12,089 nucleotides of DNA from Gammaproteobacteria bacterium. GTDB taxonomy: Bacteria; Pseudomonadota; Gammaproteobacteria; Granulosicoccales; Granulosicoccaceae. The stretch spans positions 1 through 12,089 of the forward strand of contig DOIU01000044.1 of the NCBI GenBank assembly GCA_003511825.1, given 5' to 3'. Within the stretch, counting starts at the first letter, position 1, and each line of letters begins with the position of its first letter. Shown piece after piece: positions 5,407 through 11,485 of this stretch. The position numbers and the translations under genes are program-made. The notes under the pieces were generated by a model. It did not search any database, was not told where the DNA came from, and saw only the letters and a program-made list of their open reading frames with translations.

Positions 5407-6660
5407 TTATGTACGGCTGGTGAACTCGGGGTAGGCTTCGACACCACACTCCGCGAGATCCACACCTTCGTACTCTTCTTCGGCGCTGACGCGAATGCCC
5501 ATCACCATCTTAATGATGAACCAGATCGCCAGGCTTGCAACAAAGGTCCAGACAAAGATCACGGCGATACCCATTAGCTGAGCACCCAGTGTCGCATCTG
5601 GATTGGTGAGCGTGACTGCGAGCAGTCCCCAGATACCGACCACACCGTGGACAGAGATCGCACCGACAGGGTCATCGATTTTGAGTTTGTCCAGAGAGAT
5701 GATAGAGAACACCACCAGTACACCACCGACGGCACCGATCAGCGTCGCGGCGATTGGCGCCGGTGTCAGCGGTTCGGCTGTGATCGCCACCAAGCCCGCC
5801 AGTGCGCCGTTCAGTGCCATGGTGATGTCAGTTTTGCCAAACAGTAAGCGTGACGTGATCAGTGCTGCCACGACACCGCCGGCCGCGGCCATATTGGTGT
5901 TCACAAAGACCAGGGCAACGGCGTTAGCTTCACCGACGTCAGAGACCTTCAATTCTGAACCGCCGTTAAAACCGAACCAGCCGAGCCACAGAATGAAGGT
6001 GCCCAGCGTGGCCAAAGGCATGTTTGCACCCGGAATCGGCGTGATCTTGCCGTCGGCGCCATACTTACCTTTACGCGGTCCGAGCAGTAACACGCCAGCC
6101 AGTGCAGCCGCAGCGCCGCACATGTGAACGACACCAGAGCCCGCGAAATCGAGGAAGCCCGCCGCGTCAAGTGCGCCGCCGCCCCATTTCCAATAGCCTT
6201 GCAAGGGGTAGACAAACGCTGTGAATACAACGGCAAACGCCAAGAACGCCCAGAGCTTCATGCGCTCTGCGACGGCGCCCGACACGATCGACATGGACGT
6301 TGCGACAAACACGACCTGGAAGAAAAAGTCTGACAGGACGGAGTAGTAAGGCGCGTCGTCGCCACCGGCGAGTACATCGGCCAGTTCGTTATCGGCCGAC
6401 GTAAGAATACCGCCGAAACCAGGCCACCAGGCGCTGGCTGCTTCCGCTGGGTACATGATGTTGTAGCCCATCAGCATGTACATAATGCACGCGATGGCAA
6501 ATAGTGAGATGTTTTTTGTCAGTATTTCAGCGGTATTCTTGGCGCGAACCATACCGGCTTCCAGCATCGCAAAACCCGCGGCCATCCACATGACCAGGGC
6601 TCCGGATACCAAAAAGTAAAAGGTATCCAGTGCGTAGCTGAGTTGTGTTACCTGTTCCAT
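5407..6660 (-). CDS. amtB: Ammonium transporter AmtB
   Basis: A 417-residue inner-membrane Amt/Rh channel that imports ammonium as a trimer. About 11 hydrophobic segments are visible. The pore signature is DFAGSGVVHMCGAAAALAG (171-189), with Asp171 and His179 spaced as E. coli D160 and H168. The second pore histidine is His338 in DDPVGAISVHGVVGIWG (329-345). WFGFNGGS (228-235) and NGALAGLVAITA (284-295) are also family motifs. No cleavable signal peptide is obvious; the first helix carries MWMAAGFAMLEAGMVRAKN. The cytoplasmic tail EEYEGVDLAECGVEAYPEF matches the conserved tail through which GlnK blocks the channel. The loop at about 71-105 is longer than in E. coli. ATG 6660 follows GGGAGA with a 6-nt spacer. 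It lies 17 bp after glnK in one operon and should share its sigma-54/NtrC control. Confidence 0.97.
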   Translation of the reverse strand: MEQVTQLSYALDTFYFLVSGALVMWMAAGFAMLEAGMVRAKNTAEILTKNISLFAIACIMYMLMGYNIMYPAEAASAWWPGFGGILTSADNELADVLAGGDDAPYYSVLSDFFFQVVFVATSMSIVSGAVAERMKLWAFLAFAVVFTAFVYPLQGYWKWGGGALDAAGFLDFAGSGVVHMCGAAAALAGVLLLGPRKGKYGADGKITPIPGANMPLATLGTFILWLGWFGFNGGSELKVSDVGEANAVALVFVNTNMAAAGGVVAALITSRLLFGKTDITMALNGALAGLVAITAEPLTPAPIAATLIGAVGGVLVVFSIISLDKLKIDDPVGAISVHGVVGIWGLLAVTLTNPDATLGAQLMGIAVIFVWTFVASLAIWFIIKMVMGIRVSAEEEYEGVDLAECGVEAYPEFTSRT

Positions 6661-6677
6661 GAATATCTCCCGTGTGT

Positions 6678-7016
6678 TTATAAAGCTTCTTTTCCGGATT
6701 CACCGGTACGGATTCGGATGGCCATTTGCAGGTCGCTGACAAAAATTTTGCCATCGCCGATTTTGCCACTGTTCGCCGCGCTGGATATGGCTTCCAGCAC
6801 TTCGTCCAATTGCTCGCTGGCGACAGCAAGCTCAATTTTGGTTTTGGGTAAGAAATCGACGACGTACTCTGCGCCGCGATACAGTTCGGTGTGCCCTTTT
6901 TGGCGTCCGAACCCCTTGACTTCGGTGACGGTAATGCCCTTGACTCCGATTTCGGAAAGGGCTTCACGCACCTCATCAAGCTTGAAAGGTTTGATGATGG
7001 CTGTGACAAGTTTCAT
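6678..7016 (-). CDS. glnK: Nitrogen regulatory protein P-II, GlnK
   Basis: A 112-residue PII trimer subunit, the usual length. It senses 2-oxoglutarate and ATP/ADP, is uridylylated in nitrogen limitation and otherwise plugs AmtB. The T-loop GFGRQKGHTELYRGAEYVVDF spans about 35-55, with Tyr51 as the uridylylation site and Gln39 for 2-oxoglutarate/Mg binding. The C-terminal signature GKIGDGKIFVSDLQMAIRIRTGE gives the B-loop and C-loop. The start ATG 7016-7014 gives the family N-terminus MKLVTAIIKPFKLDEVREAL and has GGGGA 8 nt upstream. A longer frame to ATG 7037 would swallow that ribosome binding site. GlnK rather than GlnB follows from linkage to amtB and the NtrC/sigma-54 control region upstream. 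Confidence 0.96.
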   Translation of the reverse strand: MKLVTAIIKPFKLDEVREALSEIGVKGITVTEVKGFGRQKGHTELYRGAEYVVDFLPKTKIELAVASEQLDEVLEAISSAANSGKIGDGKIFVSDLQMAIRIRTGESGKEAL

Positions 7017-7068
7017 GTTGCTTATCCCCGTTCGCATTCAAATTTGTGGATGTTCGAGGGGAGTATGC

Positions 7069-7083
7069 GCAGTAACTGTGCCA
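7069..7083 (-). promoter_or_regulatory. Sigma-54 promoter of glnK-amtB
   Basis: On the - strand TGGCAC (7083-7078), AGTTA, CTGC (7072-7069) gives GG-N10-GC, the invariant -24/-12 spacing of RpoN promoters (consensus TGGCAC-N5-TTGC). The only departure from the core is C for T in the -12 element. The predicted start is near 7058, about 40 nt before the glnK ATG. Confidence 0.87.
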
Positions 7084-7101
7084 TTCAAAAAATATCATAA
7101 A

Positions 7102-7114
7102 AAACAATTATTTA
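7102..7114 (+). promoter_or_regulatory. IHF-like site between NtrC sites and sigma-54 promoter
   Basis: AAACAATTATTTA matches the IHF consensus WATCAANNNNTTR at all positions but one. It lies in an AT-rich stretch between promoter (7069-7083) and activator sites (7147-7194), where a DNA-bending site is expected in NtrC-activated promoters. The match is by eye and AT-rich DNA gives such hits easily. Confidence 0.45.
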
Positions 7115-7146
7115 AGTTGTTTTCAGTGGGCTTTGCACAGGCATTT

Positions 7147-7163
7147 TGCACCTGTTGGGTGCA
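7147..7163. promoter_or_regulatory. NtrC binding site, promoter-proximal
   Basis: TGCACC-N5-GGTGCA, read on the - strand as TGCACCCAACAGGTGCA, is a perfect match to the dyad half-sites of the enteric NtrC consensus. Its centre is about 97 bp upstream of the predicted glnK start. Confidence 0.83.
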
Positions 7164-7177
7164 TTGTTTTGAGGTGT

Positions 7178-7194
7178 TGCACGATTTGGGTGCA
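7178..7194. promoter_or_regulatory. NtrC binding site, promoter-distal
   Basis: On the - strand TGCACCCAAATCGTGCA is the same dyad with one mismatch in a half-site. Its centre is 31 bp (about three helical turns) from the proximal site, the face-of-helix arrangement used for cooperative NtrC binding. Confidence 0.78.
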
Positions 7195-7277
7195 AGGCGT
7201 GTTCGCGGGAAAAGCGTTGCGAATTACGCTCAAGGCGATACCATGCTGCACATGTCACATTTTTAGGGATCATTGTC

Positions 7278-7544
7278 ATGATTGACGCGAGACTCTTTGA
7301 TGATATGGCCGCGCAGTTAGCCAAACTGCTACCTCCGGGCGCCAATGAGTTGAAGAACGACTTTGAGCAAAACGCGAGGGCCTTGATGCAGAGCACCTTG
7401 TCGCGCATGGAGTTAGTGACGCGCGAGGAGTTTGATGTGCAGGCAGCGCTGCTTCAAAAAACCCGCAGCCGCTTGCAATTGCTTGAAGAGCGCGTAGCCG
7501 CGCTGGAAGCTGCCGGGAAGCAGGCGACCAACCCGATCGACTGA
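7278..7544 (+). CDS. ubiK: Ubiquinone biosynthesis accessory factor UbiK
   Basis: An 88-residue protein of the BMFP/YqiC family. UbiK forms a coiled-coil trimer, partners UbiJ and supports the aerobic ubiquinone-synthesis (Ubi) complex. Family features are the N-terminal MIDARLFDDMAAQLAKLLPPG, an amphipathic helix (about 5-18), then NDFEQNARALMQSTLSRMELVTREEFDVQ (about 27-55) and a leucine-rich C-terminal coiled coil (about 56-80, LLQKTRSRLQLLEERVAALEA). ATG 7278 follows AGGGA at 7265-7269 with an 8-nt spacer. A weak sigma-70 pair, TTGCGA (7217-7222) and TACCAT (7239-7244) with a 16-bp spacer, could drive it from within the gap shared with glnK. comM follows 89 bp downstream on the same strand. 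Confidence 0.9.
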   Translation: MIDARLFDDMAAQLAKLLPPGANELKNDFEQNARALMQSTLSRMELVTREEFDVQAALLQKTRSRLQLLEERVAALEAAGKQATNPID

Positions 7545-7550
7545 GCTGAC

Positions 7551-7571
7551 GGCTGGCCCACGTCGCCAGCC
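7551..7571. repeat. Hairpin in the ubiK-comM gap
   Basis: GGCTGGC (7551-7557) pairs with GCCAGCC (7565-7571) around a 7-nt loop, and a second short stem CGGGCA/TGCCCG lies at 7595-7609. Neither is followed by a T-run, so they look like attenuating or RNA-stabilising structures rather than full terminators. Confidence 0.45.
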
Positions 7572-7633
7572 ACGCTTCAGTTCCTATCTCTGTTCGGGCA
7601 GGATGCCCGGCACTGACGCCAAGGAGGACAAGG

Positions 7634-9145
7634 ATGTCATTGGCTGTCATTCACACCCGCGCCGTTTGCGGCATTGAGGCCGTACCCGTTTCCGTTGAAG
7701 TGCACCTCGGTGGTGGCTTGCCCGCATTGTCGGTCGTCGGCCTGCCCGAAACTGCAGTAAAAGAAAGCAAAGACCGCGTGCGAGCTGCGCTCTTAAATGC
7801 AGGGTTTGAGTTTCCGGCCCGCAGGATTACGGTCAATCTCGCGCCGGCAGACTTGCCCAAACATGGTGGCCGCTTCGATCTGCCCATCGCCATCGGTATT
7901 CTCGCCGCCTCTGGCCAGTTACCCAGTGATGCCTTGCAGCGTTACGAGTTTGTTGGTGAGCTGGCGCTCAGCGGGGACGTTCGCACGGTCGGCGGTGTCC
8001 TGCCGACAGCCATCGCAGCCGCAAAGGCGGGGCACGGTTTGGTGGTGCCAGAGGGCAATGCCGCTGAAGCATCGCTTGCGCAGGGTGATCAGGTCTATCC
8101 CGTGTCGCACATCATGCAGGTGTGTCATCATTTCAATGATGTTGAGAAGCTCGCGATGTTGCCGCCCAGCTCGGGCGCGACATCGAGTCTCGCGCCATCG
8201 CCTGCGCTCGATATGGCGGATGTGAAAGGCCAGTACGTCGCTAAACGCGCACTCGAGATTGCGGCGGCCGGCAACCATAACCTCCTGATGACTGGCCCGC
8301 CAGGCACGGGCAAGTCCATGCTCGCGAGCAGACTCGCCGGTATCCTGCCGCCCATGCGATTGGGCGAGGCGCTTGAGAGCGCGGCGATTCGCTCGGTCAG
8401 TGGGCAGTCGGTTGATGCTCGGAGCTTCCTGCAGCGCCCGTTTCGTGCGCCTCATCATACCGCTTCCGGTGTGGCCTTGGTCGGCGGGGGCAGCACACCG
8501 CGCCCTGGTGAAATCTCTCTGGCACACAACGGCGTCTTGTTTCTGGATGAGTTACCCGAGTTCAGTCGGCACGTACTTGACGTCTTGCGCGAACCCTTGG
8601 AGAACGGGCATATCACGATCTCCCGTGCTACCCGTCAGGCTGACTTCCCGGCCAGATTCTTATTACTCGCGGCACGCAACCCATGCCCTTGCGGCCACTA
8701 TGGCGACGACGGCCGCGAGTGTCGCTGCTCACCTGGGATGATTAGCCGTTATCAAGCGCGTGTGTCGGGCCCGTTGCTCGACCGCATGGATCTGCACGTG
8801 TCCGTCCCTCGCTTGGCTCTGTCCGAAATGCAGGCCTGGAAAGAACAAGGCGAAAGCAGCGCCGTCATCCAACAGCGCGTCGTCGCCGCGCGCCAACGCC
8901 AGCTTGACCGCGCCGGAAAAGCCAACGCTCACCTCAACGGCAAAGACCTCGAACAACACTGCCAACTGACGCCCTCAGACTTGCAATACTTCGAAGCCGT
9001 GATTGAGCGACTGCAGCTCTCCATGCGCGCCTACGCCCGCACACTCAAAACCGCCCGCACGATTGCGGACCTTGACGAAGCGGGCCAGATCGACCGCAAG
9101 CATATGTTGGAGGCCTTGAGTTATCGGGAGAGTGGTGGGGAGTGA
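7634..9145 (+). CDS. comM: YifB/ComM family Mg-chelatase-like AAA+ ATPase
   Basis: A 503-residue protein, the usual ComM length. ComM is a hexameric branch-migration helicase that extends integration of transforming DNA; many non-competent bacteria keep it too. Domains in order: N-terminal Lon-protease-like (ChlI) domain, about 1-165; AAA+ core from about 190, with Walker A GPPGTGKS (221-228), Walker B VLFLDE (301-306) and RAPHHTAS (271-278); a cysteine cluster CPCGHYGDDGRECRC (351-365; four Cys, possible zinc site); and the C-terminal Mg-chelatase domain with RAYARTLKTARTIADL (465-480). ATG 7634 follows AAGGAGG (7621-7627) with a 6-nt spacer. All nucleotide-binding residues are intact. Its linkage with ubiK and glnK-amtB matches the order I recall from pseudomonads. 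Confidence 0.95.
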   Translation: MSLAVIHTRAVCGIEAVPVSVEVHLGGGLPALSVVGLPETAVKESKDRVRAALLNAGFEFPARRITVNLAPADLPKHGGRFDLPIAIGILAASGQLPSDALQRYEFVGELALSGDVRTVGGVLPTAIAAAKAGHGLVVPEGNAAEASLAQGDQVYPVSHIMQVCHHFNDVEKLAMLPPSSGATSSLAPSPALDMADVKGQYVAKRALEIAAAGNHNLLMTGPPGTGKSMLASRLAGILPPMRLGEALESAAIRSVSGQSVDARSFLQRPFRAPHHTASGVALVGGGSTPRPGEISLAHNGVLFLDELPEFSRHVLDVLREPLENGHITISRATRQADFPARFLLLAARNPCPCGHYGDDGRECRCSPGMISRYQARVSGPLLDRMDLHVSVPRLALSEMQAWKEQGESSAVIQQRVVAARQRQLDRAGKANAHLNGKDLEQHCQLTPSDLQYFEAVIERLQLSMRAYARTLKTARTIADLDEAGQIDRKHMLEALSYRESGGE

Positions 9146-9340
9146 GTGCGAAAGGCAGGAATGCGCAATACAGCGACGCGTTGGATGTCAGTTTTGTGAT
9201 CAGTTTTTTATCTTTTTGTGTGCATAAAAATGTGATTAAGCCGAACAGACCTATGTGCATCTGATGTTTTTGAGTACACACCAATTGACCATTGTTTTCT
9301 CTACTGTTGGGTGGAGAAACTACCACGGTAGTAAGTCACT

Positions 9341-10063
9341 GTGTCTCGTTTTATTCATACACTGACCGTTGTATTCATGACCATAACCTTGGCGGCCTGT
9401 TCGGTAGCGCCAAAAATTGCTTTGCAGCCTGAGGCCAAGGCCTCCATCAAGACCATCGCCTTAGTTGACGTCCCCGAACCGGAGACCTACCGGATGGTTC
9501 CAGAAACTAATGCTGCTGGCAGCGTGTTGTATATGTTTGGTGCCCTTGGTGGCGCTATATTGGGAGGCATTGAGGCATCACGAGAGAAAAAGGCCTCTCA
9601 GAAATTCACGCAAGCGGTGGCTCCACTGGAGCCCGAACTCAGCGGTACTTTACTCAGCGAGCTGGAAGCGGGCCTAAAGAGCAAAGGTTACCAGGTCGTG
9701 CGCGTGCCGATGCCCGCTAAGGATGAAGAGTCCGGCGAGTACGATGTTGCCAGCATCGACGGTGTTTTTGATGCTGTACTGGTGGCAACGGTTGAAGGTG
9801 GCTATTCCGCAGCCTCTTATGAGCCACAGCCCATGTTGCTCTCAACTGTACAGATGTATGATCGAACGGGCGACAAGATGCTGTTCAGTAATCAGTATGT
9901 CTACAGCGACACACAGCATGGTGCCCGATCCGTGCACATAAAGTCCGAGTCTCGCTTTGTGTTGAGTTCGCTGGATGACCTCTATAGCAATGTGGCTGTT
10001 GCACGTGATGGGATGCAAGCCGGCGCTAAGGCATTTGCCGAGCATGCTTTAGCTGAACTCTGA
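9341..10063 (+). CDS. Putative lipoprotein, unrecognised family
   Basis: A 240-residue protein starting at GTG 9341, the only start codon after the in-frame TAA at 9332-9334. Residues 1-20 are a lipoprotein signal peptide (Arg3, hydrophobic core TVVFMTIT, lipobox LAAC with Cys20). Ser21 after the cysteine predicts outer-membrane sorting. A glycine-zipper-like stretch FGALGGAILGGIEA lies at about 66-79, and the remainder is a mixed alpha/beta domain with no motif I can name (FDAVLVATVEGGYSA at 143-157 looks like a core strand pair). I cannot give a function. No good Shine-Dalgarno stands at the usual distance: GGAG at 9313-9316 is about 24 nt away, and a small ACTAC/GTAGT hairpin lies between, so translation may be weak or controlled. 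No convincing promoter was found in the 195-bp gap after comM. It is convergent with lysR. Confidence 0.8.
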   Translation: MSRFIHTLTVVFMTITLAACSVAPKIALQPEAKASIKTIALVDVPEPETYRMVPETNAAGSVLYMFGALGGAILGGIEASREKKASQKFTQAVAPLEPELSGTLLSELEAGLKSKGYQVVRVPMPAKDEESGEYDVASIDGVFDAVLVATVEGGYSAASYEPQPMLLSTVQMYDRTGDKMLFSNQYVYSDTQHGARSVHIKSESRFVLSSLDDLYSNVAVARDGMQAGAKAFAEHALAEL

Positions 10064-10082
10064 CCATTATCGATAAACCCTC

Positions 10083-10113
10083 AAAAGGCACGCTATTCAG
10101 CGTGCCTTTTTTT
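10083..10113. terminator. Bidirectional terminator between lipoprotein gene and lysR
   Basis: GGCACGC (10087-10093) pairs with GCGTGCC (10100-10106) around TATTCA, extended by AAAA at 10083-10086 against the seven T at 10107-10113. The + strand gives a classical U tract for the lipoprotein gene. The - strand reads CCTTTTGA after the stem, so it can also end lysR transcripts. Confidence 0.9.
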
Positions 10114-11022
10114 GTGGTCGTCGATGTTGGCTTGGTCCCAATACGGCGGGTCACTATAAACGCCGACAAAGTAATCAATAAAAGCGCGCACTTTGGGTGC
10201 CAGCAGTCGAGAGCTTGGGTAGACTGCCCAGATTGCCGGTTCGGGGACGAGCGGGTAGTCGCCCAGAATCTGCACGAGTTCGCCGCGTTGCAGGTGTTGG
10301 TAGACGTTCCAGGTTGAGCTGATGGCGATACCCATGCCTTGCGCGCAGGCGTCGCGGACGGCTTCGCCATGGTCGGTACGAAAGGGGCCGTGTGTTTTGA
10401 TGCTGACTTGGCCGTCGGGTGTCTGAAACACCCAGTCGTCGAGGCCTGCCAGGCAGATGCAGGGATGATTGTGCAGGTCCTCGGGTGTTTGAGGTTTGCC
10501 GTGCTTGGCCAAGTATGCCGGCGATGCGCAGACGATGCGTTTGTCAGCGGCGAGTTTGCGCGCGATGAGGGTGGAGTCTCGGAGCGTTGAGTTGCGCACT
10601 GCGACATCAAACCCACCTTCCACCAAATCGACGATGGTATCGGTCAGGCGCAAATCTAGCGTCAGGTCTGGATAGGTCGCCAGAAAGTCCTTTAATGCCG
10701 GCAGGATGTGCAGTCGCCCGAACGATGCGGAGGCGGTGACGCGCAAGGTGCCCCTCGGCACTGCGTCGCCCACGCCGACGGAGGCACGCGCAGCGTCAAC
10801 ACTGGCGAGCACGTCTTCTGCATGCGGCAAGAACGCGTGCCCATCCTCGGTGAGCGATACCTTGCGCGTGGTCCGATGGACCAACCTGACGCCGAGTCCG
10901 CTCTCCAATTTATTGATATAGGTGCTGGCAACGGCAGGCGACAGATCGAGCTCTTGCCCCGCTTGGGTGATGCTCTGTGTCGTCGCCAAGCGTACAAACA
11001 ATTTGAGATGCACGATATTCAT
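10093..11022 (-). CDS. LysR-family transcriptional regulator
   Basis: A 309-residue LysR-type regulator: winged helix-turn-helix at about 1-62 (MNIVHLKLFVRLATTQSITQAG, then LSPAVASTYINKLESGLGVRLVHRTTRKVSLTEDG) and a two-lobed effector domain at about 91-295 starting GTLRVTASASFGR. The HTH and the effector-domain pattern (YPDLTLDLRLTDTIVDLVEGGFDVAVR) resemble the large CrgA/DmlR-type group, whose members usually regulate a divergent gene; here that would be the DUF1330 and monooxygenase genes. ATG 11022 has no Shine-Dalgarno. A -10-like GATAAT (11033-11028) lies so close that the mRNA could start at or next to the ATG (leaderless), which is a guess. The stop codon TAG (10095-10093) and the codons for KRHAE lie inside the terminator stem-loop. 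The effector cannot be told from sequence. Confidence 0.94.
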   Translation of the reverse strand: MNIVHLKLFVRLATTQSITQAGQELDLSPAVASTYINKLESGLGVRLVHRTTRKVSLTEDGHAFLPHAEDVLASVDAARASVGVGDAVPRGTLRVTASASFGRLHILPALKDFLATYPDLTLDLRLTDTIVDLVEGGFDVAVRNSTLRDSTLIARKLAADKRIVCASPAYLAKHGKPQTPEDLHNHPCICLAGLDDWVFQTPDGQVSIKTHGPFRTDHGEAVRDACAQGMGIAISSTWNVYQHLQRGELVQILGDYPLVPEPAIWAVYPSSRLLAPKVRAFIDYFVGVYSDPPYWDQANIDDHKKRHAE

Positions 11023-11036
11023 CGATAATTATCAAT
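11021..11036. promoter_or_regulatory. Palindrome over the lysR start, candidate LysR operator
   Basis: ATCGATAATTATCAAT contains the perfect 10-bp palindrome GATAATTATC (11024-11033), with 7 of 8 pairs matching over 16 bp. It holds a T-N11-A motif typical of LysR boxes and overlaps the lysR initiation codon, the right place for autorepression. Confidence 0.45.
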
Positions 11037-11069
11037 AAAAAGCATAAAGAGAATGTTTGAAGGTGGTTA

Positions 11070-11098
11070 TTATCATTGTATGCAAGGGTAAATACAAT
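11070..11098 (+). promoter_or_regulatory. Sigma-70 promoter for DUF1330-monooxygenase genes
   Basis: TTATCA (11070-11075), a 17-bp spacer and TACAAT (11093-11098) give 4/6 and 5/6 matches to -35 and -10. The start would be near 11105, leaving a leader of about 33 nt before ATG 11138. Confidence 0.5.
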
Positions 11099-11099
11099 G
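11074..11099. repeat. Inverted repeat overlapping the promoter
   Basis: CATTGTAT (11074-11081) and ATACAATG (11092-11099) are perfect inverted arms 10 bp apart. They cover the spacer and the -10 box, so a bound regulator would block RNA polymerase. It is a candidate operator for LysR or for another repressor. Confidence 0.5.
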
Positions 11100-11137
11100 C
11101 TTCTCATCGACCCACTGAGCAACAGAGAGACAGACCC

Positions 11138-11440
11138 ATGAGCTACTATTCTGTACTTGCAGTGACACCCACGAATGAAGATTGGATTCCCGATTACATC
11201 GGTCCAGCGAACGCGCTGGTTGCGCAGTATGGCGGCCAGTACCTGGCGCGCACGGCCACGCACGAGCGTGTAGAAGGTGAGGGCGAGGACGTTGCACTGA
11301 GGATTGTTATCCAGTGGCCGTCGCGCGAAGCTGCCATCGGTTTTATGAATGATCCGAACTACGCCCCGCATTTGCAGGCGCGAACGGCGGGCTCCATCAG
11401 CCACCATGTTTTGATCGAGGGCAAGGATGATCTGGCTTGA
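11138..11440 (+). CDS. DUF1330 family protein
   Basis: A 100-residue protein of the DUF1330 family, a dimeric ferredoxin-like alpha+beta fold of unknown function with the usual length of about 95-100. Typical features are the N-terminal YYSVLAVTPTNEDWIPDYIGPANALVAQYGGQYLARTATHERVEGE, the core strand ALRIVIQWPSREAAIGFMNDPNYAPHLQAR and a C-terminal strand SHHVLIEG. ATG 11138 is chosen because the frame upstream runs back through the -10 box at 11093-11098. The ribosome binding site is weak (GAGAGACAGACCC). It is followed after 45 bp by a flavin monooxygenase on the same strand and is divergent from lysR, so the three probably form one regulatory unit. The substrate is unknown. Confidence 0.88.
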   Translation: MSYYSVLAVTPTNEDWIPDYIGPANALVAQYGGQYLARTATHERVEGEGEDVALRIVIQWPSREAAIGFMNDPNYAPHLQARTAGSISHHVLIEGKDDLA

Positions 11441-11485
11441 GCCAGGCTGTCCTGCACTCCCGATCGATCAGTGAAGGAACTCATT

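Noticed and set aside
5603..6127. Ser/Pro/Ala-rich frame antisense to amtB
   Set aside because: Composition is that expected from the reverse complement of a membrane-protein gene; amtB is certain on the other strand.
7017..7037. Upstream ATG 7037 for glnK
   Set aside because: It adds MRTGISN before the invariant PII N-terminus and would include the GGGGA ribosome binding site in the coding region.
6643..7266. Frame of about 207 codons antisense to glnK and through its promoter
   Set aside because: It runs through glnK, its sigma-54 promoter and the NtrC sites; the protein looks like random Ser/Cys-rich sequence.
7919..8527. Long antisense frame (about 200 codons) opposite comM
   Set aside because: Arg/His-rich shadow of a GC-rich conserved gene; no ribosome binding site or family match.
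9190..9260. TGTGA half-sites as CRP sites before the lipoprotein gene
   Set aside because: No matching TCACA half at the right spacing.
10026..10616. Second - strand frame of about 196 codons overlapping lysR
   Set aside because: Shadow in another frame of the well-supported LysR gene, with a low-complexity Thr/Ser/Arg composition.
11057..11137. Longer N-terminus for the DUF1330 protein
   Set aside because: It would run through the promoter and inverted repeat, and the family begins at MSYYSVLAV.
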